A stretch of DNA of 64,000 nucleotides from Polyangium mundeleinium (lineage in GTDB: Bacteria > Myxococcota_A > Polyangia > Polyangiales > Polyangiaceae): NCBI RefSeq assembly GCF_028369105.1, contig NZ_JAQNDO010000001.1, positions 4,742,501-4,806,500 of the forward strand, written 5' to 3'. Of the stretch, positions 48,961 through 58,808 are shown piece by piece (position 1 is the first letter of the stretch; every line of letters begins with the position of its first letter). The translations under genes were made by a program, and so were the position numbers. The notes beneath the pieces are model-generated. The model ran no database searches and was not told the DNA's origin. It saw only the letters and a program-made list of their open reading frames with translations.

Positions 48961-50618
48961 CCAGCCTTCTTGTTGTCATCGAGCATGAGGTGCGCCACCA
49001 GCGCCGCGATGAACGCGATGACGAGCAGGAGCACGTCCCACACGGGCCACGCCACGCCGACCGCGCGCCGGAGCAGCACCGACTCGATGAGCCGCACGAG
49101 CATCGCGCCGAACCCGTAGGCGCAGAGGCCCACGACCACGGGGCGACGCAGCCGTCCGAGCATCTCGATCGCCTTGACCGTGTTGTCCCAGACCGTCTTC
49201 CGGATGTGGCGGATCAACAGGATGATGGGCGTCGCGAGCGCGACCGGGATGAGCAGCAGGAGCAGGACGGACTCGGAGACGGTCAGGTTCGCCGTCGCGC
49301 CGCCGCCGCGCGTGATGCGGAAGATGGACGCCGCGGTCGTGATGAGGCCGCCGAGCGTGAAGAAGACGCCGAGCGCCATCATGAGCACGAGCATCGGCCG
49401 CGCCATCGTGGCCTCTTGCTGCTGCTTGATGAAGAGGGCCGACGGGCGCGTCGCGGTCCCGGTCGCGGTAGGATCCGCGATGGCGACCATCGCGGCGCCG
49501 GCCGGTTCCTCCGTGTCCCAGGCCGCGAGATCGGCGTCGAGCTCGGCCATGCTCTGGTGACGATCGTCCGGCTCTTTGGCCATCGCCCGCTGGATGACCA
49601 TCTCCAGCGTCTCGGGGATGCTCATCTCGAGCGAGCGCGGACGCGGCGGATCCTCGGAGAGGACGGCCATGAGCGTCGCTGCGGGATCCCCGTTGTCGAA
49701 CGGGCGCTTGCCCGTGAGGGCGCAGTAGAGCATCGCGCCCACGGCGTAGATGTCGGCGCGGTGGTCGACGCGGTGACCACGCGCCTGTTCGGGCGCCATG
49801 TACGAGGGCGTGCCCATGATCATCCCCGTGCGGGTGAGGGCCTTGCCCGCCGTGTTGTCCTCGACCTTCGAGATGCCGAAGTCGATCACCTTCGCCATCG
49901 GGCGGTTCAGATCGCCGATGAGGAAGACGTTCTCCGGTTTCATGTCGCGATGCACGACGCCCTTCGCGTGCGCGGCGGCGAGGGCCTTGCAGACCTGGCG
50001 GACGATGCGCACGGCCGGCGCCACGGCCATCTTGCCCCGCTGCGTGAGCAGGTCGGCGAACTCCTTGCCGTCGAGCAGCTCACTGATGATGAAGGGGCGC
50101 CCGTCGGCGGTGCGATCGATGTCGTAGACGTCGATGACGTGGGGGTTCTTGATCTGCGCCGCAGCCTCGGCTTCGCGTTGGAAGCGGGAGAGCACGTCGG
50201 CCTGACGCGCGTACTCCGGGTGCAGCATCTTGATGGCGAAGCGCTTCGAGCCGATGCGCGTGTGGCGCGCCTCGTAGACGCGGCCCATGCCGCCTTCGCC
50301 GATCACGCGGACGATGGTGTACGACTCGCGCAGGGTCTGGCCGACGAGCTCGTCCTGCGTCTCCTCCGCGAGCTCGGCGCCGTCCTGCGGGCAGACTTTG
50401 TACTCGCCCGGGTAGCGGCTGTTGCACGTCGGGCAGGTGCGCTGCGGGGCGGCGATGCCCGCGACGAACGAGTCGGCCGATCCGTATCCGGTGGCCGCGG
50501 AGCCGATCCCGGTGAGGTTCGTCGTCGCGGGGCCCACGACGATCGACGGCTGCGCCGACGAGGACGCAGCCATATGGGGAGAAGCCCCCGAATCGGGGGG
50601 CCGAACATTACCGGCCAT
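48957..50618 (-). CDS. Membrane serine/threonine kinase with N-terminal zinc ribbon
   Basis: This 553-residue protein starts with a Ser/Ala-rich stretch and a zinc-ribbon-like CPTCNSRYPGEYKVCPQDG. The kinase domain follows (glycine loop GEGGMGRVYE, FAIKML, HRDMKPENVF, VIDFGIS, GTPSYMAPEQ), and the C-terminal 150 residues contain about four transmembrane helices. It is a receptor-type Hanks kinase anchored by several helices. Starts at 50699, 50618 and 50573 are possible; 50618 is preferred as an intermediate choice because no ribosome site decides. It converges with ruvX and diverges from rpsO. Confidence 0.85.
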   Translation of the reverse strand: MAGNVRPPDSGASPHMAASSSAQPSIVVGPATTNLTGIGSAATGYGSADSFVAGIAAPQRTCPTCNSRYPGEYKVCPQDGAELAEETQDELVGQTLRESYTIVRVIGEGGMGRVYEARHTRIGSKRFAIKMLHPEYARQADVLSRFQREAEAAAQIKNPHVIDVYDIDRTADGRPFIISELLDGKEFADLLTQRGKMAVAPAVRIVRQVCKALAAAHAKGVVHRDMKPENVFLIGDLNRPMAKVIDFGISKVEDNTAGKALTRTGMIMGTPSYMAPEQARGHRVDHRADIYAVGAMLYCALTGKRPFDNGDPAATLMAVLSEDPPRPRSLEMSIPETLEMVIQRAMAKEPDDRHQSMAELDADLAAWDTEEPAGAAMVAIADPTATGTATRPSALFIKQQQEATMARPMLVLMMALGVFFTLGGLITTAASIFRITRGGGATANLTVSESVLLLLLIPVALATPIILLIRHIRKTVWDNTVKAIEMLGRLRRPVVVGLCAYGFGAMLVRLIESVLLRRAVGVAWPVWDVLLLVIAFIAALVAHLMLDDNKKAG

Positions 50619-50705
50619 CGCGAGGCAGACTAGCGGAAGTCGGCTTCCCGAGGGGGACAATCCCGCCGCAAACCTTGCTCGTTCGCCTCGGGGCAACACG
50701 GCCCG

Positions 50706-50733
50706 TTGACCGAACGGACGAGATGCGTATACT
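50706..50733 (+). promoter_or_regulatory. Promoter of rpsO
   Basis: TTGACC (50706-50711) and TATACT (50728-50733) are spaced by 16 bases, the best sigma-70 match in the window. Transcription would start near 50740, leaving a leader of about 120 bases before rpsO. Confidence 0.6.
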
Positions 50734-50862
50734 CCGCCTCCGTTTTTCGTTCGGCCCGATCACGTGGGCACGCGCCGCTCCGGGCGCACGCTCGCCGTCG
50801 GGCGACGCTTGGCCGATCCGGGCGCTCGGCAGCGCCAGGATACGCCGAGGAGTGACAGACCG

Positions 50863-51129
50863 ATGCTTCATCCGATTCACAAGACGTCGATCATCGACAA
50901 GTTCCGCACGCACGAGGGCGACACCGGCTCGCCCGAGGTGCAGATCGCGCTCCTCAGCGAGCGGATCACGCAGCTCACGGAGCACTTCAAGACGCACAAG
51001 AAGGACCACCACTCGCGTCGTGGCCTTCTCAAGCTCGTCAGCCAGCGCCGCCGCCAGCTCGACTACCTGAAGCGCATCGACATCGAGCGCTACCGGTCGG
51101 TCATCAGCCGCCTCAACATCCGCAAGTAA
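50863..51129 (+). CDS. rpsO: 30S ribosomal protein S15
   Basis: S15 (88 residues) binds 16S rRNA in the central domain of the small subunit. Sequence features are the N-terminal [20 protein letters not shown], the [19 protein letters not shown] helix and [19 protein letters not shown] lies about ten bases upstream as ribosome site and fixes ATG 50863. The rpsO-pnp order is conserved across bacteria. A terminator follows, so read-through to pnp may be partial. Confidence 0.97.
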   Translation: MLHPIHKTSIIDKFRTHEGDTGSPEVQIALLSERITQLTEHFKTHKKDHHSRRGLLKLVSQRRRQLDYLKRIDIERYRSVISRLNIRK

Positions 51130-51154
51130 GCGCACAGCGTCGCGCGAGCGACGA

Positions 51155-51196
51155 GAGGGCTCGTTCCCCACGGGGAGCGGGCCCTCTTCGCTTTTG
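51155..51196 (+). terminator. Intrinsic terminator after rpsO
   Basis: A 15-bp stem (51155-51169 with 51172-51186, two G-U pairs) is followed by CTTTT. It can end rpsO transcription, so pnp may rely on its own promoter or on read-through. Confidence 0.7.
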
Positions 51197-51501
51197 TGCG
51201 TTTGTCCGCCTGCCTTATCGAAGTGCTTCCGGAAGAACGGCGCACAGGTCCGCCGAAAAAAGTGGCGGGTTTGGGCGGGAGGCTCTACACAGAGAGCCGA
51301 AATACGTCGGTTTGGACAATAGTACGGGGCGCGGGGGCGTTCCCCGAGGCCGTGAGCGCTACGGAGCGTCTTCGTCTTCGCTTCGTGCCCAGCAGCATCG
51401 CTGCTCCTGGGCAGGAATCGAGGAAGAAGATCCGCCTCGCGCTCGGATGTCACGGGTCTTCGGGAGCGCGCTCGCGACCGCGTAGAGAGAGCGCAAGATA
51501 C
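51197..51501 (+). promoter_or_regulatory. pnp upstream region with a hairpin
   Basis: This 305-base stretch holds no gene. One hairpin is visible: CCCAG-CAGC-ATC-GCTG-CTC-CTGGG (51388-51411), with a 3-base bulge. In other bacteria the pnp leader is a site of self-control by RNase III and PNPase; the hairpin is a candidate, but this is an inference. No clear promoter is seen. Confidence 0.4.
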
Positions 51502-53781
51502 ATGTACGTTCGTGAATCCGTCATGGTCGGCGGCCGAGCCCTCACGCTCGAGACCGGCCGTCTGGCCAAGCAAGCCCATGGATCCGTCCTCGTCACCTAC
51601 GGCGAGACCATGGTCCTCGTGACCGCCGTGTCGCAAGACGAGCGGCCCGGGCTCGATTTCTTCCCCCTCACCTGCGAGTTCGTCGAGAAGACGTACGCCG
51701 CCGGCAAGATCCCCGGCGGCTTCTTCAAGCGCGAGGCGCGCCAGCGCGACGAGGAGATCCTCGCCTGCCGCATCATGGACCGCCCGCTCCGCCCGCTCTT
51801 CCCCGAGGGCTTCAAGAAGGACACGCAGATCATCGCGACCGTCCTTTCGAGCGACAAGCAGAACAAGGCCGACGTCCTCGCGCTTACGGGCGCGAGCGCG
51901 GCGCTGCACATCTCGGACATCCCGTGGAACGGGCCCATCGTCGGCGTGCGTGTCGGCCGCAAGGCCGGCGAGTTCGTGGCGTATCCGACGGCGGCCGAGA
52001 TCGAGGAGTGCGACATCGACCTCGTCGTCGCCTGTTCGCGCGACGCGATCGTGATGGTCGAGGGCGGCGCCGCCGAGGCGACCGAGAGCGACATCATCGA
52101 CGCGCTCATGTTCGCGCACGAGACGGCGCAGCCCGTGATCGACCTCATCGAGCGCGTCCGCCAGGCGGTGGGCAAGCCGAAGAAGGCGTTCCAGGCGCCG
52201 CAGCTCGACGATGCGATCAAGGCGCGCGTCGCCGAGGTCGTCGACAACGACCTCAAGTCGGCGACCCGCGTGACCGACAAGAAGGCGCGTTACGAGGGGT
52301 ATTCGACGCTCAAGAAGAAGCTCGGCGAGGCGTTGCTCGCGGAGCTCGGCGCGGAGAAGTACCTCGCGAACGAGAAGCTCATCAAGGCGGAGTTCGAGGA
52401 GCGCAAGGCGCACGTCGTGCGCACCTACGTGCTCGACGAGGGCAAGCGCATCGACGGCCGCGACACGCGCACGATCCGGCCGATCATGTGCGAGGCGGGG
52501 CTCTTGCCGCGCGTGCACGGCAGCTCGCTCTTCCAGCGCGGCGAGACGCAGGCGATCGTGACGACGACGCTCGGCACCTCGACGGACGAGCAGAAGATCG
52601 ACGGCCTGATGGGGGAGAGCTGGAAGCGCTTCTACCTCCACTACAACTTCCCGCCCTTCTCGACGGGCGAGACGAAGCCGATGCGCGGCCCGGGCCGGCG
52701 CGAGATCGGGCACGGCGCCCTCGCCGAGCGCGCGCTCTCCCGCATGATCCCCGCGCAGGAGCAGTTCCCCTACACGATCCGCATCGTGAGCGAGACGCTC
52801 GAGTCGAACGGCTCGTCGTCGATGGCGGCCGTCTGCGGCGGTTGCCTTTCGCTGATGGACGCGGGCGTGCCGATCAAGTCGCCCGTCGCCGGCATCGCGA
52901 TGGGCCTCATCGCGGAGGGCAACAAGTACGCGATCCTGAGCGACATCCTCGGCGACGAGGATCACCTCGGCGACATGGACTTCAAGGTCTGCGGCACGTC
53001 GCGCGGCGTGACGGCGATCCAGATGGACATCAAGATCGCGGGCCTGTCGCGGGCAATCCTGGCGCAGGCGCTCGATCAGGCGCGCGAGGGCCGGCTGCAC
53101 ATCCTCGGCAAGATGCTGGAGGCGCTGCCCGCGCCGCGGCCGGAGCTCAGCCAGTACGCGCCGCGCATCACGACGATCAAGGTCAAGCCCGACCAGATCC
53201 GCCTGATCATCGGCCCCGGCGGCAAGACCATCAAGGGCATCGTCGATCAGACGGGCGTGGCGATCGACGTGGAGGACGACGGCACGGTGAACGTGGCGTC
53301 GGCGGACTCGGAGGCCGTGAAGAGGGCGCTCGACATCATCAAGGGCCTCACGGCCGAGCCTGAGGTCGGCGCGGTCTACAAGGGCACGGTCAAGCGCATC
53401 ACGGACTTCGGCGCGTTCGTCGAGATCCTCCCGGGCACCGATGGCCTCGTGCACATCTCGGAGCTCGCGCACACGCGCGTCGAGCGCGTCGAGGACGTGG
53501 TGAAGGAAGGCGACACGGTCGAGGTGAAGGTCGTGAGCGTCGATCGCGAGGGCAAGATCCGCCTGAGCCGCCGCGAGGTGCTGCCGCTGCCCGAGGGGCA
53601 GGCCGGCGTGGAGGCGAAGGCGCGGCTCGATCAGGCCCGCGAGCGCGACGCGGGTGGTCCGCCGCCGCGTCGGAGCGAGCCGGGGCGTGACGGCCCGCGC
53701 GGCGATCGTCCGCCGCGCGGCGACCGCGGTGATCGTCCGCCGCGCGATCGCGGCGACCGTCCGCCGCGCGATCGTCGCTGA
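51502..53781 (+). CDS. pnp: Polyribonucleotide nucleotidyltransferase (PNPase)
   Basis: PNPase (759 residues) degrades RNA 3'-5' using phosphate and forms the core of the RNA degradosome. The two RNase PH domains show [40 protein letters not shown] and the [13 protein letters not shown] loop, followed by KH ([13 protein letters not shown]) and S1 ([20 protein letters not shown]) domains. The C-terminal tail of about 50 residues is Arg/Gly/Asp/Pro-rich ([15 protein letters not shown]), an RGG-like extension that may bind RNA or RNase E. A strong terminator follows. Confidence 0.97.
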   Translation: MYVRESVMVGGRALTLETGRLAKQAHGSVLVTYGETMVLVTAVSQDERPGLDFFPLTCEFVEKTYAAGKIPGGFFKREARQRDEEILACRIMDRPLRPLFPEGFKKDTQIIATVLSSDKQNKADVLALTGASAALHISDIPWNGPIVGVRVGRKAGEFVAYPTAAEIEECDIDLVVACSRDAIVMVEGGAAEATESDIIDALMFAHETAQPVIDLIERVRQAVGKPKKAFQAPQLDDAIKARVAEVVDNDLKSATRVTDKKARYEGYSTLKKKLGEALLAELGAEKYLANEKLIKAEFEERKAHVVRTYVLDEGKRIDGRDTRTIRPIMCEAGLLPRVHGSSLFQRGETQAIVTTTLGTSTDEQKIDGLMGESWKRFYLHYNFPPFSTGETKPMRGPGRREIGHGALAERALSRMIPAQEQFPYTIRIVSETLESNGSSSMAAVCGGCLSLMDAGVPIKSPVAGIAMGLIAEGNKYAILSDILGDEDHLGDMDFKVCGTSRGVTAIQMDIKIAGLSRAILAQALDQAREGRLHILGKMLEALPAPRPELSQYAPRITTIKVKPDQIRLIIGPGGKTIKGIVDQTGVAIDVEDDGTVNVASADSEAVKRALDIIKGLTAEPEVGAVYKGTVKRITDFGAFVEILPGTDGLVHISELAHTRVERVEDVVKEGDTVEVKVVSVDREGKIRLSRREVLPLPEGQAGVEAKARLDQARERDAGGPPPRRSEPGRDGPRGDRPPRGDRGDRPPRDRGDRPPRDRR

Positions 53782-53792
53782 TCCACGGGGAT

Positions 53793-53827
53793 CGACATGA
53801 TCGACGTCGACGACGTTGATCATGTCG
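53793..53827 (+). other. Palindromic hairpin downstream of pnp
   Basis: The stem pairs 53793-53808 with 53812-53827 (16 bp, one G-U, loop GAC). It has no T-run, so it is not a classical terminator; it may stabilise the 3' end or stop both converging transcripts. Confidence 0.6.
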
Positions 53828-53842
53828 ACATCCGCAAACGAG

Positions 53843-53878
53843 AGGGGCGGGCCTCATGGGCTCGCCCCTTCGTTTTTT
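53843..53878 (+). terminator. Intrinsic terminator after pnp
   Basis: An 11-bp GC-rich stem (53843-53853 with 53859-53869, one G-U) with a five-base loop is followed by TTTTTT (53873-53878). This is the strongest rho-independent terminator in the window. The T-run ends two bases before the stop codon of the convergent lysA gene. Confidence 0.85.
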
Positions 53879-53879
53879 G

Positions 53880-55181
53880 TCAGCCGAAGAGGCGGGACGC
53901 GGCCCAGGCCGCGGCGTCACGCGAGCGGTGAATCGTGGCCACGCGGCCGCCCGCGAGGAAGATCTCCGTCGGCAGTCCGCGCCCGTTGTATTCGCTCGCC
54001 ATCACGAAGCCGTATGCGCCGGCATCGCGGAGGACCACGGCGCGCGGCAGAGGCTCCGTGAAGGGGTGCTCGCCGAAGTCGTCGGAGCTCTCGCAGACGG
54101 GGCCCACGACGCGGTAGCCGGGCGCTGTGCCGGCCGCGGGCGGGGGCGCGTCGATCGGCTCGATGCGGTGCTTGGCGCCGTAGAGCGCGGGGCGGATGAG
54201 ATCGTTCATGCCTGCGTCGATCATGAGCCATCGCCGCGTCGGCTCCCCCCGCGAGCGCTTCGCCATCACCACGCTCGCGCAGAGCACGCCGTACGGCGCC
54301 ACGAGCGCGCGCCCCGGCTCGACGACGATGCGCGTGCCGCCGAAGCCCCGCTCTGCGACGAGGCGACTCGCCGCGCGTGCGAAATCCGCGGGCGTCACGG
54401 GGCAACCCGCGCCGTAATCGATGCCGTAGCCGCCGCCGAGATCGACGTAGGCGAGGGGCTTGCCCGCGGCGCGGCGCTCGGCCGCGAGATCGAGCACCAC
54501 GCGCGCCCCCTCGAGGTACTCGTCCGTGCGCGTGAGCTGCGAGCCGATGTGAGCGCCGAGGCCCACGAGCTCGAGCGCATCGCGGGCCGCGTCGACCGCT
54601 TCGTACGCCGCCGGAAGATCGGCGAGCGCGATGCCGAACTTCGCCTCGTCGTGGCCCGTCGCCACGTGCGCGTGCGTGTCGGCCTCGACGCTCGGATTCA
54701 CGCGGAAGGCCACGCGCGCCTTGCGTCCGAGCGCGCGGGCGCGGGCCGCGATGCGCGGGATCTCCTCGACGCTTTCCATCTGCAGCGCGAGGATCCCGCG
54801 GTCGCCCGCCCCGATCGCGTGATCGATCTCGCGTGTCGTCTTGGCGACGCCGCTGAACAGGATCGAATCCGCGGGGATGCCTGCGCCGAGCGCGACGGCG
54901 AGCTCGCCGCCGGAGACCACCTCGGCCCCGCAGCCGGCGGCGCCGAGCGCGCGCACGATGGGGCCCGCCGTGTTTGCTTTGATGGCGTAGGCGATCAAGT
55001 GCGGCGCGCCTTCGAACCCTGCGGAAAGATCCCGCGCTGCCAGAACGATCGCATCCACGTCGTACACGTAGGCGGGGGTGCGCGGTCGTTCTCCTTCGGG
55101 GGACTCCGTCCCGAGGTCGAGGAGGTCCTCGAGGCGGAGACCGCCCATCGTGGCGGCCCCGCGCGCGTCGCGTTTCAGCAT
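53880..55181 (-). CDS. lysA: Diaminopimelate decarboxylase
   Basis: LysA (433 residues) decarboxylates meso-diaminopimelate to lysine, a PLP enzyme of the alanine-racemase fold. The PLP lysine sits in YAIKANTAG, with HIGSQL, GGGYGI, PGRALVA and CESSDDFGEH in the proper order, and a C-terminal domain ending YNGRGLPTEIFL. The start at 55181 (MLKRDARG) is chosen over 55148. It diverges from pyruvate kinase with a 171-base gap. Confidence 0.95.
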   Translation of the reverse strand: MLKRDARGAATMGGLRLEDLLDLGTESPEGERPRTPAYVYDVDAIVLAARDLSAGFEGAPHLIAYAIKANTAGPIVRALGAAGCGAEVVSGGELAVALGAGIPADSILFSGVAKTTREIDHAIGAGDRGILALQMESVEEIPRIAARARALGRKARVAFRVNPSVEADTHAHVATGHDEAKFGIALADLPAAYEAVDAARDALELVGLGAHIGSQLTRTDEYLEGARVVLDLAAERRAAGKPLAYVDLGGGYGIDYGAGCPVTPADFARAASRLVAERGFGGTRIVVEPGRALVAPYGVLCASVVMAKRSRGEPTRRWLMIDAGMNDLIRPALYGAKHRIEPIDAPPPAAGTAPGYRVVGPVCESSDDFGEHPFTEPLPRAVVLRDAGAYGFVMASEYNGRGLPTEIFLAGGRVATIHRSRDAAAWAASRLFG

Positions 55182-55352
55182 GGGCCCTCGGGTAGCGCGG
55201 CGCGGGCAGGGGGTAAAGACGGCATGGCGCGGGGCGTCGAGCGGGCTCGTCCCACGACCCGGGAGGACGCCCCGGTTCAAGTCGGACGGCTCACGGACCT
55301 TCCCGGCGGAAGGCCCCTGTTAGCCGCGCGGACGTCATGCCATGCTGCGCCC

Positions 55353-56774
55353 GTGGTCGTACGTCGCGCGAAAATCGTCTGCACGATAGGCCCTGCTTCC
55401 GAGCCTCAGCTCGAGCAACTCATCCGCGCCGGCATGGATGTGGCGCGCCTGAATTTTTCTCACGGCACCCATGACGAGCACGCGCGCCGCTTCCAGGCCG
55501 TCCGTGCTGCGGCCGAGGCTTGCGACAAACCCGTGGCGATCTTGCAGGACCTTTGTGGTCCCAAGATCCGCGCGGGCAAGTTCGAGGGCGGCACGATGGA
55601 TGTGCCCACGGACGCTCAGATCGTGCTCTTCGAGGCCACGAAAGATCAGCAGTCCGGCGGGCCCGGCGAGATGCCGATCCTGTACGAGGGCCTCGCCGAG
55701 GATCTGCAGCCGGGCGACATCGTGCTCGTCGACGACGGCCGCATGGTCCTCACGGTGACCAAGGTCGACGGCCGGCGCGTGCACGCCGTGGCCACGCAGG
55801 GCGGGCAGCTCCGCGATCGTGTCGGCGTGAGCCTGCCGGCGCGGCGTGTGCGGCTCGCGGCGCTCACCGAGAAGGACAAGGCCGACCTCTCGTTTGGCCT
55901 CTCGCTCGGCATCGACTACGTCGCGCTCTCCTTCGTGCGCACGGCGGACGACATCCGGCTCGTGCGCGACATCTGCGAGGCGTGGGGCCGGCCGACGCCC
56001 ATCGTTGCGAAGGTCGAGACGCCCGCGGCCGTGGAGAACCTCGAGGCGATCATCCAGGCGACGGACGCGGTCATGGTCGCGCGTGGTGATCTCGGCGTGG
56101 AGTTCAACCCCGAGCGCGTGCCCGTGATCCAGCGCGAGATCCTCGGCCTCGCGCGTGTGCACCAAAAGCCTGTCATCGTCGCGACCGAGATGCTCCAGTC
56201 GATGGTCACGAATTCGCGCCCGACGCGCGCGGAGGCGAGCGACGTGGCGACGGCGGTCTTCGAGGGGACGGACGCGGTGATGCTCTCGCAGGAGACGGCG
56301 ACGGGCGCGCATCCGTCGCTCGTCGCGCGCGTGATGAGCCGCATCGTCATGGAGGCCGAGCAGAGCAAGTTCTTCCGGCCTCTTTCGAGCGAGATGCCCG
56401 GCGTGCGCGCGAACGTGCCCGAGGCCGTGGCGCGGAACGGCTGCGACATTGCGCGCGACATCGGCGCGCGGGTCATCGTGGCCTTCACGGAGAGCGGCTC
56501 CTCGGCGCTCTACGCGTCGAAGCACAGGCCCGTCGTGCCGATCATCGCGTTCTCGCCGAACGCGGCGACGCGCCGCAGGCTCGCGCTTCTGTGGGGCGTG
56601 GTTCCGTGGCCGATCGACAAGGTCACGAGCGCGGACGAGATGGTCGATCGCGCGAGCATGATCCTGCTTGCGAACGGCTTCGTCTCGCCGGGGGACAAGT
56701 TCGTCGCGATCTTCGGCGCGCCCATCGGCGTGCGAGGCTCGACGAACTCGATTCGCGTGAAGGTTGTGGAATGA
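55353..56774 (+). CDS. pyk: Pyruvate kinase
   Basis: Pyruvate kinase (473 residues) makes ATP and pyruvate from phosphoenolpyruvate and ADP. Family landmarks are KIVCTIGPAS, ARLNFSHGTH, the LQDLCGPKIRAG loop, substrate and metal region IVAKVETPAAVENL, MVARGDLGVE and MLQSMVTNSRPTRAE. The GTG start is inferred because no ATG in frame precedes the conserved RRAKIVCTIG. The stop codon overlaps the start of a kinase gene (ATGA), so the two are translationally coupled. No allosteric C-terminal addition is obvious. Confidence 0.95.
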   Translation: MVVRRAKIVCTIGPASEPQLEQLIRAGMDVARLNFSHGTHDEHARRFQAVRAAAEACDKPVAILQDLCGPKIRAGKFEGGTMDVPTDAQIVLFEATKDQQSGGPGEMPILYEGLAEDLQPGDIVLVDDGRMVLTVTKVDGRRVHAVATQGGQLRDRVGVSLPARRVRLAALTEKDKADLSFGLSLGIDYVALSFVRTADDIRLVRDICEAWGRPTPIVAKVETPAAVENLEAIIQATDAVMVARGDLGVEFNPERVPVIQREILGLARVHQKPVIVATEMLQSMVTNSRPTRAEASDVATAVFEGTDAVMLSQETATGAHPSLVARVMSRIVMEAEQSKFFRPLSSEMPGVRANVPEAVARNGCDIARDIGARVIVAFTESGSSALYASKHRPVVPIIAFSPNAATRRRLALLWGVVPWPIDKVTSADEMVDRASMILLANGFVSPGDKFVAIFGAPIGVRGSTNSIRVKVVE

Positions 56775-58723
56775 CGGAAGCCTCCGCCCTGCCGGGGCTC
56801 CCCAGGCTCGCGAAGTACGAGCTCATCGAGGAGATCGGGCACGGTGGGATGGCGACGGTCTATCGCGCCCGCGACAAACGTCTCGGGCGCGAGGTCGCCA
56901 TCAAGCTCATCCACAAGCACCTCCGCGAGAACGCCGAGGTCGGCGCGCGGTTTGTCGCCGAAGCGCGCGCGGCCGCGAAGCTCCGCCACCCGCGGATCGT
57001 CGAGGTGTACGACGTCTCCAGCGAGGAGGACGGCGAGCGGTACCTCGTCGTCGAGCTCTGCCGCGGCACCACGCTGCGGAAGATCCTCCAGCGTCATCGC
57101 GACATGCCCGCCGAGATCGGCGCGTCGATCGTCCTCGTGCTCTGCGAGGCGCTCGAACACGCGCATGCGTGCGGCATCGTGCACCGCGACGTGAAGCCGG
57201 AGAATGTGCTCGTGGAGCTGCCAGCCGATCGCACGAGCGAGTCGCGAGCGCGCGTCGGCAGGGTCGACGAGACGCCGGTCCCCGACGGGCCGCGATCCAC
57301 GCCGCGGCCCGCTCCAAGCCGCGCCGGTCATCTCGGCGTGATCATCAAGCTCACGGACTTCGGCATCGCCAAGATCCTCGACGCGCAGGGCGTGACGTCG
57401 ACCGGGCAGGTGCTCGGATCGCCGGCGCACATGGCGCCCGAGCAGATCGAGGCGGGCGAGGTCGACGGGCGCACGGATGTCTTTGCGCTCGGCGTGCTCA
57501 TGTACGAGTGCCTCGTGGGGCACCTGCCGTTCGAAGGGAAAAACCCGGCGCAGGTCCTCCGTCGCGTGCTCGAAGGCGAATATCCGCCCGCGGATCACGA
57601 GCGGTCCACCGTCGGGGGTCGCTTCGCGCGCATCATCGACGGCGCCCTCGCGCGCGCCGCGGCCGATCGCGTCGCGGGCCCCGGCAAGCTCGGCGAGCTC
57701 ATCCGCGCCGAGCTCGAAGCGCTCGGCATCACCGATCCGCAGCGCGAGATCGAGGCGTATTTCGAGGACCCGGCCGGCTACGCCGACGCCCTCACGACGC
57801 GGCTCGTGCCGTGCCTCGTCGCCCGCGGCGAGGCCGCGCGCAAGGCCGGCGATCGCACCGGCGCAGCGGCCGACTTCAACCGCGCCCACGCGCTTGCGCC
57901 GAACGACCTCGCGATCCTGAAGCGCGTGACGAGCCTCTCTGCGAGCGCCGAGCGGCAGAAGCTCGTGCGCAGGGCGGCCGGCCTCATCGCGGGCACGCTC
58001 GCGCTCGGCCTCGCGGCGTTCGCCGTCGCGCGGTTCCGCAAACCCGCGGCCGCGCTCGAGCCCGACGCAACTCCGAAGACCGACGCCACCACAGCCACCA
58101 CGGAGCACCCCAAGAACCCGGCCGCGCCCGACGCGTCTGCGGGTCCCCAGGCCCCGAGCAGCGCCCCACCGTCGAGCAGCCTCGCCGAGCCGCAGCGCAG
58201 CATTCGCATCAAGCTCCCGCTCAGCGCCGCGACAACCTCGGCTGCCGCGCCTCCGCCCGCGCCGCCGGATCTGCGCAAGGTCGTTTTCCTCGTCAGCCCG
58301 CAGGGCGCGACGCTCCTCCTCGACGGCAAGGAGGAGAAGCATTTTTCGCGCGTGTTCACGCTCAAGCCCGGCGGTCACTCCGTGTCGGCTCGGGTGAAGG
58401 ACTCGAAGTGCTGCGGGACCTTCGACAGCTCCCTCATCGTCGAGCCTCCACCCGAGAATGATCCCGACGACGTCCAGCGTTTCCGTGTCCGGCTCACGCC
58501 GCTGCCCTCGACCGTCGCTCTCGGTCCGTCGCCTGCGTACGCGCAGGTGGTGTGCTCGGACATCAAGCTGACGCTTTTTCCAGGTGCTACCAAGAAGGTG
58601 CAGCTCGAAGAGATCACGTACGACAACAAGTGTCAGTTCACGGCGCCGGGGGAAGAGGCCTTCCGGCGCAACGTGAGTTTGCGCGCCGGCGAGCACAACG
58701 TGGTGCCTTGGCCGGCGCGGTGA
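56771..58723 (+). CDS. Membrane serine/threonine kinase coupled to pyruvate kinase
   Basis: This 650-residue protein starts with a kinase domain: glycine loop GHGGMATVY, VAIKLIHK, HRDVKPENV, LTDFGIA and the activation segment SPAHMAPEQ. Between HRDVKPEN and DFG there is an insertion of about 37 Pro/Ser/Arg-rich residues that Hanks kinases do not normally have. A transmembrane helix (GLIAGTLALGLAAFAVARF) follows near residue 405, then a Ser/Pro/Ala linker and an outer domain (VVFLVSPQGATLLLDGKEE, PEGA-like). A role in linking glycolysis to signalling is suggested only by its position. Confidence 0.85.
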   Translation: MTEASALPGLPRLAKYELIEEIGHGGMATVYRARDKRLGREVAIKLIHKHLRENAEVGARFVAEARAAAKLRHPRIVEVYDVSSEEDGERYLVVELCRGTTLRKILQRHRDMPAEIGASIVLVLCEALEHAHACGIVHRDVKPENVLVELPADRTSESRARVGRVDETPVPDGPRSTPRPAPSRAGHLGVIIKLTDFGIAKILDAQGVTSTGQVLGSPAHMAPEQIEAGEVDGRTDVFALGVLMYECLVGHLPFEGKNPAQVLRRVLEGEYPPADHERSTVGGRFARIIDGALARAAADRVAGPGKLGELIRAELEALGITDPQREIEAYFEDPAGYADALTTRLVPCLVARGEAARKAGDRTGAAADFNRAHALAPNDLAILKRVTSLSASAERQKLVRRAAGLIAGTLALGLAAFAVARFRKPAAALEPDATPKTDATTATTEHPKNPAAPDASAGPQAPSSAPPSSSLAEPQRSIRIKLPLSAATTSAAAPPPAPPDLRKVVFLVSPQGATLLLDGKEEKHFSRVFTLKPGGHSVSARVKDSKCCGTFDSSLIVEPPPENDPDDVQRFRVRLTPLPSTVALGPSPAYAQVVCSDIKLTLFPGATKKVQLEEITYDNKCQFTAPGEEAFRRNVSLRAGEHNVVPWPAR

Positions 58724-58808
58724 GGCGGGGGGCCTCGCTTCGCGGATAGCGGTCCCCACGATGCCCAAATTCCGGTAGAAGGGTCCCTCGATTACTCGGT
58801 TACGGGGA

